64,000 nt of DNA, taken from NCBI GenBank assembly GCA_036245805.1, contig BTRK01000004.1, positions 37,412,907 through 37,476,906 on the forward strand, written 5' to 3'. Under the pieces are notes generated by a model, which saw nothing but the letters and a program-made list of their open reading frames with translations, made no database searches and was not told the DNA's origin. Within the stretch, counting starts at the first letter, position 1, and the number at the start of each line of letters is the position of its first letter. Origin of the DNA: Pristionchus mayeri (Eukaryota > Nematoda > Chromadorea > Rhabditida > Neodiplogasteridae). Below are positions 45,396-55,949 of the stretch, in pieces. Position numbers and translations under genes: made by a program.

Positions 45396-46195
45396 ATCAG
45401 ATTCAGTCGCCTCAGCTTTCTTGCGTTCCTTCTCCTCTCGTCGTATCTCCTTCCTCTCCTTCTTCATTTCTTTCTCCCTCTCCACTTTCGCATACGCGAG
45501 TTCCTTCTTCTTGCGGAGAATTTCATCCTGAATTTCAGCCATATTCCGGTTTCGAAATTCCCGGATCTCACGTCGATTTGCTCGGTGGTCATCTTCTTGC
45601 CCGTGAGTTCGTACGCCTGCAAACATATTAATGACTTTTATCTTTGATCTTTCATTTGGATATTTGTTATTGTTACTAGAACAACAGTCATTACTTCGGC
45701 CTACTCATTCGTATTAGGGTTTCGCATTTCTTACTAATTACATATTTCCTGTACGTAATTCTTCACCTCGATGATCAGGAGACGCCTGGCCCGGAGGGCG
45801 TTCTCCCGTTTCTTCCTCTCCCTATCGGTCAGCTCATCCGACTCCAGCGAGTCCATAAACTCCATCAGATCCCCGGTGAGCCCGTCGATCTTGGCGACGA
45901 CGTGCTCCTAAATGATGGTCGCGCTATCTTCCGAAATCCGCATTTTGAGGCTTTCTCACTCTGAGCTCGTCAAGCGACATCGGCCTCTTCTTGAAGTCCT
46001 CGCACAGCTGCAAATTAATAATTTCATTAATGTAATTTATTAATTAAAAGTTACCTTAATCAGTTCATCCTCAATCTCGTACTGCCTCTGGCGTTTGGTA
46101 GGTTTCTTGTTGTCCTTCTTGTCGTCCTTCTTATCGTCCTTCTTGTCATCCTTTTTCTGATTTTCCTCCTGGGAATATTTGTTTGATTTTTTCAC
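45396..46195 (-). CDS. Lys/Glu-rich coiled-coil protein, or C-terminal part of the kinase gene
   Basis: Five phase-0 exons on the minus strand: 46,195-46,055; 46,007-45,960; 45,907-45,767; 45,616-45,572; 45,527-45,396, with introns of 44-150 bp. Features: a tandem DDKK stretch (KKDDKKDDKKDDKKDNKK), RQRQYEIEDELIKLCEDF, a helical region (VVAKIDGLTGDLMEFMDSL), KKRENALRARRLL, and a long charged helix (KKELAYAKVEREKEMKKERK) ending ATESD at a GTGAGT donor. The next exon is not adjacent: P2 begins 150 bp downstream, and a phase-compatible terminal exon (SYAKFSDDLKSRICDRL) is found only inside P2 and at 53.7 kb. The 5' border is uncertain: the frame continues upstream of 46,195, and a donor overlapping the kinase stop codon (CCTAG|GTGAAG) could splice in, fusing the two. 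No domain is recognised. Confidence 0.6.
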
Positions 46196-46357
46196 CTGCA
46201 GAAGTAATGTGGAGTTAAAAATCATTGCAAAGTTCGGAACCTTGTATACGAAAATGCTGCAAAAAGAGGCCAAAACATCGATATTTGCAGTGATTTTTAA
46301 CATTATAAAAGGGGCTCGAGAAGCGAGGAAAGGAAAGCCCATGGCAATCATCCTTCT

Positions 46358-49229
46358 TCACCTAGGGAGGGGACGCTTCTTAGGAGGAGGCGGAGGCGGC
46401 ATCTTTTTGCCGAGCCAGTCGAGAGGTCTACGCGTGTCGATCTGCAATGTCGTTGTTGTTGTTGATGCTGTAGTTGTTGTTTTTGTTGTTGTTGTTGTTG
46501 TTCTCATTCACCTTCAACTCGGCGACGATTCCGTCCAGCTGTCTGAAGATGAGCGACCAATCGATATTGGAAGTGAAGGACGTGTGGTTGATCGATTGGA
46601 TTATGGGGATGAAGTTCCGAGGGACGCGCAGCTTCTTCTCTGAAATATGATAGAATTCACATTTTCATTTATATAAAAAAACATTTAAAAAACTTAATAC
46701 AATTTTCGATAATGATTTTATCGAAAATAATATATTGTTATTTAGGATTATTTTGTGTTGATAGTGGTTGAGGGAGCGAAAATGTCGCTGGCTCTATGCC
46801 AACGAGTTAAGAATGAACGCTGTGATTGCTCTGTCTTTCTTTCGAGGGGCATAGTGTCAGAGGCAAGTGGGCGGAACTTGTGGTCCCTATGTATGCCAAC
46901 GTGAAGTCGCCCTCCTTCTTCATCCCTTATCTCACTCTGCTCACCTTTGAAAAGTTCCGAAGGAGTGGCCAGCAGGAGCTCCTTCGCCTCGAGAATCTGC
47001 AATACCAATGATCTTGAAGATGTAACATCTGAGTATCGCTACCTTCTGACGATTCTGGGAGTACATCCACCAGATGTTGTCCGGATGGTAGATCTAAATT
47101 GAACACAATAATGTTGTTGTTGTTGTTGTTGTTATTGTTTACCTCGAGCATAATGTACATCCAGACCTCCAGATCGTCTTTCCTGCTTTGCTCCAGAAAC
47201 TTATGGCAGCGGGTCGAGGCGTACACGAGGGTGCACGCCGTCTCGACGTGTGCGCGCGGGAATCTGAAGTGAATTATTTTAGTAATTATTATTATTGTTA
47301 TTGTCCCTCACCTCAGCAGTTTTCCATCCTCCTCGACGTACTTCAATGCCGTCCCGAAATCGACCAGAAAGATGATGCGGTCGTTCGGCGGCAGTCCCAC
47401 CATGAAGTTCGCCATCTTGATGTCTCTGCAGAGCCGGATTTTCGAAAATTTAGCGGAGCCGGAAATTGACAGAACCAGAGCCGTCTTTTTTTCAGAAATA
47501 ATGGGGTCGACAATTGGCTGCTCTACAACCGGAGTTTGGAACGCCGGACTGTTCGCACCGGATTTCATATATTTGTGGGGCCGGGAATTAGTAGAATCGG
47601 AGCCGGATTTTAGAGAGCCCGGATGTCCGCACCGATGAATGTATCCAATGGCGTGCAGCGAGCGGATGGCCTCGAGCGTCTGGCGAGCAATGGAATTCGT
47701 TGTGTGTGGACTGCAATTGAGCGGGATGAGAGATGAAAGCCGGCTCTGTCAGAACAATCGCCGGTCCCGGCTCTGGTTCCGGAGCAAGCTCACCTGACAT
47801 TGCGCCCCAGCATGTTCACAATGATGTCCCTCATGTTGTATCCACCCATGTCCATGACCATGAACTTGATGTAGGGCGTCTTACCTAAAAGGCAGCACAT
47901 GGATGACAGCTCTCGACCGCGACGCGACCGCATCGCGACCGCAGACGCTCGCACAAACCGTAGCCGTGCATGCGCAGGAAGTGAGTCTTGTCGACAGTTT
48001 TACCCGCAGCCTGCAGCCGGTCCAGAACGGTCGTCTCCACCTACAAAACATGCATTACTATATTGGGAAATATTTATTAGTGTTATTTATTTCTTCGTGC
48101 GTCGCGGTTGCGCGTCCGAGTGCCGGCATACCTTCAATCTGGCGGCAAACTGGACGGCATCCCTTCGCTCGACCTTGATGGCGAAGAGCTGTGTGGTGTC
48201 CTTTTGGAGATGCGCCTGCATATTGTTTACTACATTGCAGTGTTCAATTTAATGTTTTAAAAATATCTTAATTTTTTTTTATCGATCACTGATCAGTTAT
48301 CAGCAATCGTTGATATCAAACAACCAAGTTCACAGATCATATGTGTGACCCACCGAAAAATAGTAGACCCAAGTCTAACTCATATTGGGTATACGGTAGT
48401 GTTAAAGATCAAACATCAAACAACCAAGTTCACAGATCATATGTATGACCCACCGAAAAATAGTAGACCCAAGTTTAACTCATAATTGATATACGGTAGT
48501 GTGAATATTAAAGATCAAAACCAAAAGTGCAAAGAGCATAATCGTTTATATTAATCGATCATAATCAAAGGTCGTTTATTGATTTTTCTACCACATTCCT
48601 GACCTACAGTACCCCCGGGTGGCAAGGCAATTGCGAAGTGATTTTTTCTTTTATTGATTTTTTTCGAATGTATACCTTCCACACGTCGCCCATGCCGCCG
48701 GAGCCGAGCAGATTATCGGCGACGTAGCGCTTCCCGTTCACCCGAAACAGGTCTAACTCATATTGGGTATACGGTAGTGTTAAAGATCAAACATCAAACA
48801 ACCAAGTTCACAGATCATATGTATGACCCACCGAAAAATAGTAGACCCAAGTTTAACTCATAATTGATATACGGTAGTGTGAATATTAAAGATCAAAACC
48901 AAAAGTGCAAAGAGCATAATCGTTTATATTAATCGATCATAATCAAAGGTCGTTTATTGATTTTTCTACCACATTCCTGACCTACAGTACCCCCGGGTGG
49001 CAAGGCAATTGCGAAGTGATTTTTTCTTTTATTGATTTTTTTCGAATGTATACCTTCCACACGTCGCCCATGCCGCCGGAGCCGAGCAGATTATCGGCGA
49101 CGTAGCGCTTCCCGTTCACCCGAAACAGATCATTCGGAGACACAGGCGATTTCTGAAGATTTCAGGGGTTACGGTACAGAAATCGACTACTGAACCATGT
49201 CTATAAATTCTAGAACGTACCTTAGGCAT
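46358..49229 (-). CDS. Protein kinase of the CK1/TTBK-like nematode expansion, 12 exons, about 330 aa
   Basis: Predicted Ser/Thr kinase. Exons: 49,229-49,221; 49,152-49,054; 48,215-48,132; 48,040-47,959; 47,884-47,794; 47,710-47,633; 47,425-47,312; 47,263-47,143; 47,093-47,043; 46,996-46,945; 46,639-46,512; 46,441-46,358 (TGA). All junctions are in phase with GT-AG borders. Visible motifs: glycine loop LLGSGGMGDVWK, ATP-binding lysine FAIKVE, catalytic loop IGYIHRDIKMANFMVG, magnesium site LVDFGTA, the CK1-type YAS block (TLVYASTRCHK) and RKDDLEVWMYIMLE, then IPIIQSINHTSF...DWSLIFRQL and a short proline-rich tail. The order and HRDIK--NF motif fit the CK1 superfamily; worms carry many TTBK-like members, several sperm-expressed, which may apply here. 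The intron after exon 2 contains a tandem copy of that exon. Confidence 0.88.
48373..49128. repeat. 378-bp tandem duplication including the kinase glycine-loop exon
   Basis: 48,373-48,750 and 48,751-49,128 are identical as far as read: the first base of each is the g of gtctaactcatattggg and each ends in cacccgaaacag. The upstream copy (48,751-49,128) contains the functional exon 2 up to its codon 9. The other holds the same exon piece with its donor, but preceded by tgagttag instead of the original acceptor. A splice at that TTAG would give an extra glycine-loop segment. Confidence 0.85.
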
Positions 49230-50120
49230 CGTGAAATTGGGGGAAAATAGGAGGAGGAGGAGGAGGATGAGGAGGAGGAGGGGAAAGGAAGTAAACAAGA
49301 TTTGCGTGAAAGTGTGCCTGCAGAATGAGATGAAAACATGTTTTTGATTAAAATACGGCAACAATATTGTTTTGCTCGTGTTCTGGCATTATGCCAACTA
49401 AAAACTGTTGATGTGAGAGAACACGGGGAGGATTAGAGCAGGACGATGCCTTGTTTTGTTATCACCATGCCCAATCGACCTTGCACAGTGTCCGATCGAT
49501 TGTACAGATTGTATTGTACAGTATCCAACTGACTACTGTATCCCATTTTTTGGGTTACAGTACTGAGTTGAGGACTGCACAATATATTGGATGTGATGAA
49601 AGGTCGATTGGGCACAGTACCCGGGCTTCTTAAAAATGTTACTTCGCTATAGTCGGTGTTACGGTATCCATGTACGGTATCGTGGTGTACAGTACTATCT
49701 ATTAGTTACGGTACTTAGTCTTTACCGACCACTATACCATGTTGAGCTCCCACTGACAAAATTTCGTATGTAAACCCCCACTAAAAGTGGGGCTCAAGCA
49801 TGAATAATGGTTCAAGAACTTTCATTATACAATAGTTCACGATATCTAGTTATTGTACTGTACTTGGGATACTGTAACTAGGCTACAAATAGTAAACACT
49901 TGGATCTGTGATAAAGGCGTAGGAACACTGACAACAATAAGTATTTTATTTCACTGATTTCAATAAAACATGGACATCATCGCGGGTTCGGGGGAGGTAC
50001 ATACGTTTGATTTTGTAAAAAAATCAAATTATCCATTTCTTGACCCTGATCTGAGAGTTATCCTTACCTATCTTCCCCGTATTTCCCTCCCCTTACTTCC
50101 CTTCCTCCTTACCTCCCTTC
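49230..50120. other. Intergenic, no gene seen
   Basis: Includes a G/A-rich tandem block (49,250-49,285) and a stretch rich in short CTACAGTA/TACGGTA motifs (49,490-49,880) common in nematode intergenic DNA. 'ccaatcgacc ttgcacagtg' (49,470) recurs inverted near 49,600, forming an imperfect palindrome of about 150 bp centred near 49,540. Confidence 0.5.
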
Positions 50121-50129
50121 CCTCTTTAT

Positions 50130-50285
50130 TCCCCCCTTGAGGAGTGTGGTGGGAGAGGGAATTGTAAGGGGAGAGGGAGTGAATGTGAGAGGGAGTTAGG
50201 GGAGATTGAGCTAAGGGGAGAGTGAAGTATGAGTGGAGAGGGAGTTAGAGGAGATTGAGCTAAGGGGAGAGGGAGTAAACGACCC
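50130..50285 (+). repeat. Short polypurine tract (GGGGAGAGGGAGT-type)
   Basis: Tandem gagattgagctaaggggaga and gagagggagttagg units. It is related to the tracts at 58,330-58,500, 58,760-58,965, 61,650-61,820 and 62,090-62,285 rather than to the GGGAGGTAAGG type. Confidence 0.7.
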
Positions 50286-50328
50286 TGAAAAAGCAATTCG
50301 GTCAACCTCATTGCGGTCTCTAGGTGTG

Positions 50329-51510
50329 CGGGAACATTTTCAAAAAAGTTATGCCAGATTAGATTCATATTTTAGCATTAGCGTACACTAGACGTAAGAT
50401 TTCGATAAATATGGTTCATTGGTCCCAGAGCCGGTTTTTAGAAATTTTCCGGTTTTGCATCCGGCTATGATGTATTTCAGCTCCCAGATGACCTAGAACG
50501 ATGACTCTGGGCTCAAAATGTGTGGAAAAATATTTCCAAAAACTTTCATGTTTAGTGCAAGCCGATTAGACAAAAACTGAAAATCATCCGGATGAAAAAC
50601 CTGTTTTGCAGTCAAAAAATAAATGTTATATCTATCAAGCGGTATCGTGCTATAGAATTTTAATACAGATTATGAAAGAAGAAGTGTATGTGTATGAATA
50701 AAAATATAAAAACGGAATTCGAAGTGTCTTCAACTTGGCAATTTTTACTCAAACATGCCACTATGAAGAAAAAGTCGAAAAAATGACTTTTTTGAAACTC
50801 TGATTTTTCTTTTTGTAGCGTTCAAATATTGTTGTTCGTGAAAGATATGTGCAGAAAATCGCGTTGTGGAGCAGGGTTCTACTCGCATTTTTTGATTAAA
50901 AAATTATATTCAAAATTTTGCACAATTTTGAAATATCTTTGCACGTCGCGCTCATCCTAGAAGAACCATGCTCCAAAACACGCTTTTCTTCAAATACTTT
51001 TCACGAACAACAATATTTGAACGTTACAAGAAGAAAAATCGAAAAAGAGTTTCGAAAAAGTCATTTTTTCGACTTTTTCTTCATAGTGAGTAAAAATTGC
51101 CAAGTTGAAGACACTTCGAATACCATTTTTATATTTTTATTTCATACACATAGACTTCTTCTTTCATAATTTGTATTAAAATTCCGTAGCACGATACCGC
51201 TTGATAGAGAGAACATTTATTTTTAGACGGCAAAACAGGTTTTTCATCCGGATGATTTTTAGTTTTTGTCTAATCAACTTGCACTAAACATAAAAGTTTT
51301 TGGAAATAATTTTCCACACATTTTGAGCCCAGTGCCATCGTTCGAGCTCATCTGGGAGCTGAGATACATCATAGCCGGATGCAAAACCGGAAAATTCCTA
51401 AATGCCGGCTCTGGGACCCATGAACCATATTTATCGAAATCTTACGTTTAGTGTATTCTAACACAAAAATATGAGTCGAATCTGGCATAACTTTTTTTGA
51501 AATGTTCCCG
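50329..51510. repeat. Palindrome P3, arms of about 560 bp
   Basis: Arm coordinates sum to about 101,839, with the centre near 50,920. Pairs include 'gtaagatttcgataaatatgg' (50,394) with its complement ending at 51,445, and 'catccggatgaaaaacctgt' with the block near 51,230-51,260. The arms are clearly diverged by substitutions and small indels, so P3 is older than P1 and P2. No coding sequence. It lies between polypurine tracts at 50,130-50,285 and 51,590-51,880. Confidence 0.8.
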
Positions 51511-51589
51511 AGGGGTCATTTTTCATCCACTGACTCGTGATACACGTGGTAAAATCTTCCATTCAAATAAGTGGGACGTGAGAATCAGG

Positions 51590-51880
51590 GGGAAGGGAGG
51601 TAAGGGGAGAAGGTGATGTTGAGGGAAGGATGCAAGGGGATGGAAGGAAGGGAGATGGGGGAAGGGAGGTGAGTGGAGAAGGGGTGTGGAGGTAAGTAGG
51701 AAAGGATGAAGGGGAAGGAGGATAAGGGAGGAAGGGGGATAAGGGGAGAATGGGGATGTGGAGGGAAGGATGCAAGGGGATGGGAGGTAAGGGCGGAAGG
51801 GAGGGAAGGGAGGAAAGGAGATAAGGGAAGTGAGGTAAGGGGAGAAGGGAGTGTGGAGGGAAGGATGTAAAGGATGTAAG
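51590..51880 (+). repeat. Polypurine satellite (GGGAGGTAAGG-type)
   Basis: Same family as 40,710-41,340 and 53,160-53,520. It ends about 80 bp upstream of the start codon of the gene at 51,961. Confidence 0.75.
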
Positions 51881-51960
51881 AAGGATGTAATTTTTCGTCT
51901 TCCTTCGTTCTTTCCACCTCCGCCTCTTGAGTCGAGTGGTCGACTCAGTCACTTCTCAAT

Positions 51961-52849
51961 ATGCCACCCTGGAAAAAACGGACTAAGGTCATCGTATCTA
52001 ATCGCCACGGAACAAAGGTTCGATGAAGCTATGAACTATTTCGTATAATACACACTAATCAATGCAGGAATCTTCGTCTGAATCATCACGGACTACTCGG
52101 CAGAAGAGACGGGCCAATAAAAATGAGATTAATGTTCACTTAAGCCAACAAGAGAACCAATCGAGCCAGCAGAAAGATCAGCTCAAAAAGAAAGAGCTCA
52201 AGCAGAAAGAGAGATCAGGAGTTGACTCATAATGGTTATTTTTATATTATTATCAGATAATTAGTTATTATCGTTTTTTGGTAAGAGTCGAGAAGCAGCT
52301 CGAGATTGTTGGAAGAATTGAAGAACATGAGGGTCGACTGCGGGGTTTATCCTCGTTATTACTATAATGACCTGGTCGGGGATGACGCTAGACGTCTTAC
52401 TCTTTCCAACAATTCACTGAAACTGTGGAGCCTGGTCGAGGATACACAAGTAATACTTTAACTCGTATAGACAAGGATATATTTGTTTCCAGATTCGCGA
52501 ATTTGGTGTTGCTCTGTTCAACATTCTTCACAAGCTCTTCAAATTACTTTATACTGGTTTCCAGACAAAGGATGAAATCACCGAATTCGGCTATTTGATT
52601 GATCGACTGAAAGTTATCTGGGCCAGCATCAATCCTACCGAAAGTGTTACCCTGAAAACACATTCGCTGTGTCATCTTCGTGATGCGATGCTCCGAGAGG
52701 GGCATGCTGGTCGTGAGATAGAAACTATTGAGCACACGCATAAGTGCATCAATCTTCTCTGGCCAAGATACTCGTCTGTCACTCCATTGAGCCACAGGCT
52801 CTTTATCATAGTCTCACGGTTTAACAGCAAGAATGCCATCACCTACTGA
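51961..52849 (+). CDS. Unidentified small multi-exon gene
   Basis: I do not recognise this gene. Exon 1 (51,961-52,017) reads MPPWKKRTKVIVSNRHGTK. After a 50-bp intron, exon 2 from 52,068 reads ESSSESSRTTRQKRRANK... then a Gln/Lys-rich stretch, and reaches TAA at 52,230. A second coding block has an exon at about 52,286-52,449 (LLEELKNMRVDCGVYPRY, YYNDLVGDDARRLTL) and, after a 43-bp phase-0 intron, an exon at 52,493-52,849 (IREFGVALFNILHKLFKLLY, FGYLIDRLKVIWASINP, LKTHSLCHLRDAMLREGHAG, SHRLFIIVSRFNSKNAITY, TGA). How the two blocks join was not resolved; they may be two genes, or an exon border before 52,230 was missed. The His-containing KTHSLCHLRDAM...WPRYSS region weakly recalls C-terminal parts of some transposase families, but this is a guess. 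Confidence 0.5.
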
Positions 52850-53155
52850 ATGCTGATAAATCACTGCAAAGCTCTATTATCGACGATAATACAACATTTA
52901 AAGTCCGAAGACAATCTAGAACATATATGTTTCACTCAGGAAAGACAAGGGCAACTTGAGAAATAATGAAAAAAATAAACAAGTTGGATATGTTTCAAGA
53001 GAAATATGTGAGGTCCAGAATGAGTGGGAGATGAGAAGCGGAATTCAGCATAAACCGAGCCAAGGGCTGTGAAAAGGTAACAATGATAGAGCGAATTCGA
53101 GCACAAAATCGTCGGGCCACGCAAATGAGGATTTTTCCCCCCTTTGACACGCTGT
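52850..53155. other. Spacer, no gene seen
   Basis: AT-rich sequence following the unidentified gene, with no supported features before the next polypurine tract. Confidence 0.4.
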
Positions 53156-53159
53156 GTGT

Positions 53160-53525
53160 AAGGGGATGGAAGGAAGGGAGATGGGGGAAGGGAGGTGAGT
53201 GGAGAAGGGGTGTGGAGGTAAGTAGGAAAGGATGAAGGGGAAGGGGATAAGGGAAGAAGGGGATAAGGGAAGGGCGGTAAACCTGAAGGGAGGTAATGAG
53301 TGAACGGAACTGAGGGGGGAAGGAGGTAAGGGGAGAAGGGGTGTTGATGTTCCGATGCAAGGGGATGGGAGGTAAGGACGGAAGGGAGGGCAGGGAGGAA
53401 GGGAGATGGGTGAAGAAAGGTAGAGGGAGAAAAATGTAAGGGGAGAAGGGGTGTTGAGGGGGGTAGAAGGGGGTAAGGGAGGAAGGGAGTTGAGGAGGAA
53501 GGGAGGTATGGGTGAAGGGAGGAGT
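53160..53525 (+). repeat. Polypurine satellite
   Basis: The GGGAGGTAAGG-type tract continues without a break into the captured 3' UTR and exon at 53,530-53,792. This is the same order as in both arms of P2, which shows that tract, UTR and exon travel as one unit. Confidence 0.75.
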
Positions 53526-53717
53526 GGTTGCTCGGCAGATTGTGCTTCTGATTCATGTATGCTTGACAAGCCAATTTGTTTTTTTTTGTTTTTAATCATT
53601 GTGTAATTGTTTTATAATTTTATACTTGCGAAAGTACAGAAAATATGTTGAAAACAGAGGGTAATAGTGAACAGATGGAAATTTAAATGGATATAAACAC
53701 ATTATTTTGAATAAATG

Positions 53718-53792
53718 TTAGATCAGTTCCATCAGTCTGTCGCAGATTCGGGACTTGAGATCATCGGAGAACTTCGCATACGATTCATCTGC
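53718..53792 (-). pseudogene. Isolated last exon with intact splice acceptor
   Basis: A 75-nt minus-strand exon after ATTTTAG: ADESYAKFSDDLKSRICDRL then MELI and TAA, followed by a 3' UTR with AATAAT/ATTAAAA-type poly(A) signals. It starts in phase 0 and would fit after the ATESD donor of the coiled-coil gene, yet lies upstream of that gene with no partner exons found beside it. It is the best-preserved of three copies (the others are in the P2 arms). Confidence 0.55.
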
Positions 53793-54119
53793 CTAAAATT
53801 ATTGTTAATTAATAACAATTTGAATAGATTTCCGTGAAAAAGATCCGATGTTGCTAAAATGTTTACTTGGGTTGGCAATTCGAGAATAGGTATCAAGATC
53901 GCTGCGCCTCGGCCCTCTTAATTTCGCAATCCGAGGAGGTTTATGTGTAGCCGTATCGCCACCTTGTTTCGTAGGGGGGCGGACAATCGCACAACGGATC
54001 ACCATTCGCTGGAGCTTTGACCAAGCTACTTGCGAGTTGTTCCATTTTCATTAGTAGACCCTCTACTACAGCACCCTGATTAGATCTCCTAATTAGGCGG
54101 TCTTGAGTTTCTCTCTTCA

Positions 54120-54370
54120 CCAATGTATAGGGGTTCATGGTTCAAAATTGAGAATTTGAGTGGAAAATCATGGTTAGATAAACACCGACTGCTATACCAA
54201 AACGACACCCATGTTACTCGGTAAGAGTAGTTCATAGGCTAATATAATACCAAATGGTTACGGGGTTACGGCATTTGGTGTTTATCTAACCTTGAATTTC
54301 TTACCAAATTCACAATTTTAGACCATACGTTGGTGAAGAGTGAAAATCAAGATCGCCTAGCAACAAGAGT
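54120..54370. repeat. Foldback MITE, relative of 19,722-20,012
   Basis: Shares blocks 'ggggttcatggttcaaaatt', 'tggaaaatcatggttagata' and 'gatcgcctagcaacaag', and the flanking 'ggcggccacatctacctgtc', with the element at 19.7-20.0 kb. The inverted pairing of its two halves is still visible around a centre near 54,235. Confidence 0.6.
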
Positions 54371-54687
54371 TGCATATGACGGCGGCCACATCTACCTGTC
54401 ATCGGCGAATTTACAAATCAGTGAGAGTATGGGAAAAGAGAGAATTAACATATTTTCGAACAGAATATTTTTATACGAAAATAGTCGTCGATTTAATGTG
54501 CGATTTTGTTGACCATATTTCGCAGTCTGATTGTTGACCACTGTCTGAAGTGGACAATATGCTTTTTTTGAAACACATTTCCTTGAAAAGGCATCCTTGG
54601 TCTATTGTGTAGCCCCAACGCCATCATGAAAGCATGGATGATAACTTTTACACTTGTGTTCAGCCCAGTCAGCAATGTTTTAGTTTT

Positions 54688-55290
54688 CGAGGGCGATCCG
54701 AAAAAGTCGGAATGGGGCGAAGCCCCATTCCAACTTTTTCGGATCGCCCGAGGCCTCACGAGTCTTTTACAACGTTTTAAGCAGGCTCTCACCAGTCGCT
54801 TATAATTATATTTTCATGCATAAATCGTGTACTAAACGTTGTTGACTGACAGTCTCTGCGGAATTTAATTGAAAATGCATCCCAACCTGCTCACACTCCC
54901 CGCAGCGTGAGCGTTGTGAGAGGCTCGTGAGGCCGAGGGCGATCAGAAAAAGTTGGAATGTGGCGAAGCCCCATTCCAACTTTATCTGATCGCCCGAGGC
55001 ATCACGAGTCTTTTACAACGTTATAAGCAGGCTCTCACCAGTCGCTTACAATCAGATGTTCATGCATAAAACTGGTACCAAACGTGGTTGACTGACATTA
55101 CTTGCGGAATTTATCCAAAAATGCTTCCCAACCTGCTCTCACTCCACGCAGCGTGAGCGTTGTGAAAGGCTCGTGAGGCCGAGGGCGATCAGAAAAAGTT
55201 GGAATGTGGCGAAGCCCCATTCCAAATTTTTCTGATCGCCCGAGGCCTCACGAGCCTTTTACAACGTTTTAAGCAGGCTCTCACCAGTCG
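54688..55290. repeat. 246-bp satellite with GCGAAGC-capped hairpins, about 2.5 copies
   Basis: Three hairpins start at 54,691, 54,937 and 55,183, exactly 246 bp apart. Each is 59 bp: gggcgatc and an A-rich stem pairing to gatcgccc, with the loop GGCGAAGCC at its tip. The stem extends outward in copies 2 and 3 through 'ggctcgtgaggccga' paired with 'cgaggcctcacgagcc', giving a palindrome of more than 100 bp. Between hairpins lies 'ttttacaacgttttaagcag' and a block with 'cgcagcgtgagcgttgtg'. It ends beside 'gaaccacgtagcgaccgaag', a motif repeated at 58,500 and 61,820. Confidence 0.8.
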
Positions 55291-55384
55291 TGGATAACAT
55301 TTATTCTTATCACACAACCCCGCGAACCACGTAGCGACCGAAGGTCGCTAGTTATGAATTAAACAGAATCGAGCATCCAAAAAC

Positions 55385-55483
55385 CTTGTGATTCAATTCC
55401 TTGATCTCGATTTCATGTTGCCCGCTCTCTTTGAACTGCCCGTATAGCATAGTCTTGAAGGTGGGCGAGATGAGAGCGAGAAC
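55385..55483 (-). pseudogene. Duplicated BTB exon, isolated
   Basis: Near-identical to 56,323-56,225: VLALISPTFKTMLYGQFKES and GQHEIEIKELNHK. It is followed by satellite sequence, so it has no downstream partner exon. Confidence 0.65.
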
Positions 55484-55576
55484 CTGAGCATGCGAATTAT
55501 GTTCTAAATAAGTCACACTTTTCCACAAAAGCGTTCCATTATTTTTTTATTTATTTTATAAATGCAATTATTGTAG

Positions 55577-55722
55577 GCTTTTGGCACCTGGTCCTTGGCA
55601 CTACTCGTGCCCATTCCAGCGCTGTCTTCCAGCCGATTGCGCCCAAGGGTCTCCACAACGCGCAGACGATGATGTTTGGAACGTTGGCCAACGACAACGC
55701 CATCAAGACAGCCTTCATCTGA
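55577..55722 (+). pseudogene. PIAPKG terminal exon, copy A
   Basis: After ATTGTAG the phase-2 frame reads FWHLVLGTTRAHSSAVF, QPIAPKGLHNAQTMMFGTL and ANDNAIKTAFI, ending in tandem TGA TGA. The peptide is conserved with 14,600-14,740 and partly with 11,850-12,010. No other exon of the gene is present beside it. Confidence 0.45.
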
Positions 55723-55949
55723 TGAGCGATGTGATCTTTGGTCTTCGATTATTTTTTTCTAACTTTGTGTATGTGAGGTTTTTTGTATCAAGCGATTGCA
55801 TGCCCTTTAACAAATTGAAACTTTTTGGTTTCGTTTAATTGCCCAGTTGAAACATAATTTTTCTCAAATATTACTCGACATTTGAACCGCCTAAAAATTG
55901 GTTGGTATTTTATCTTTGATATCCGCAGTTACATGGAAGATCATTGGAT

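Noticed and set aside
54688..55290. Tandem hairpins considered as a CRISPR-like array
   Set aside because: Units are 246 bp with conserved intervening sequence, not short repeats with variable spacers, and the genome is eukaryotic.
55843..55870. Block 'gtttaattgcccagttgaaac' resembling spliced leader SL1
   Set aside because: It matches only part of the SL1 sequence, sits inside a dispersed repeat, has diverged in other copies (34,985; 11,720), and lacks a following GT donor and Sm site, so it is not an SL RNA gene.
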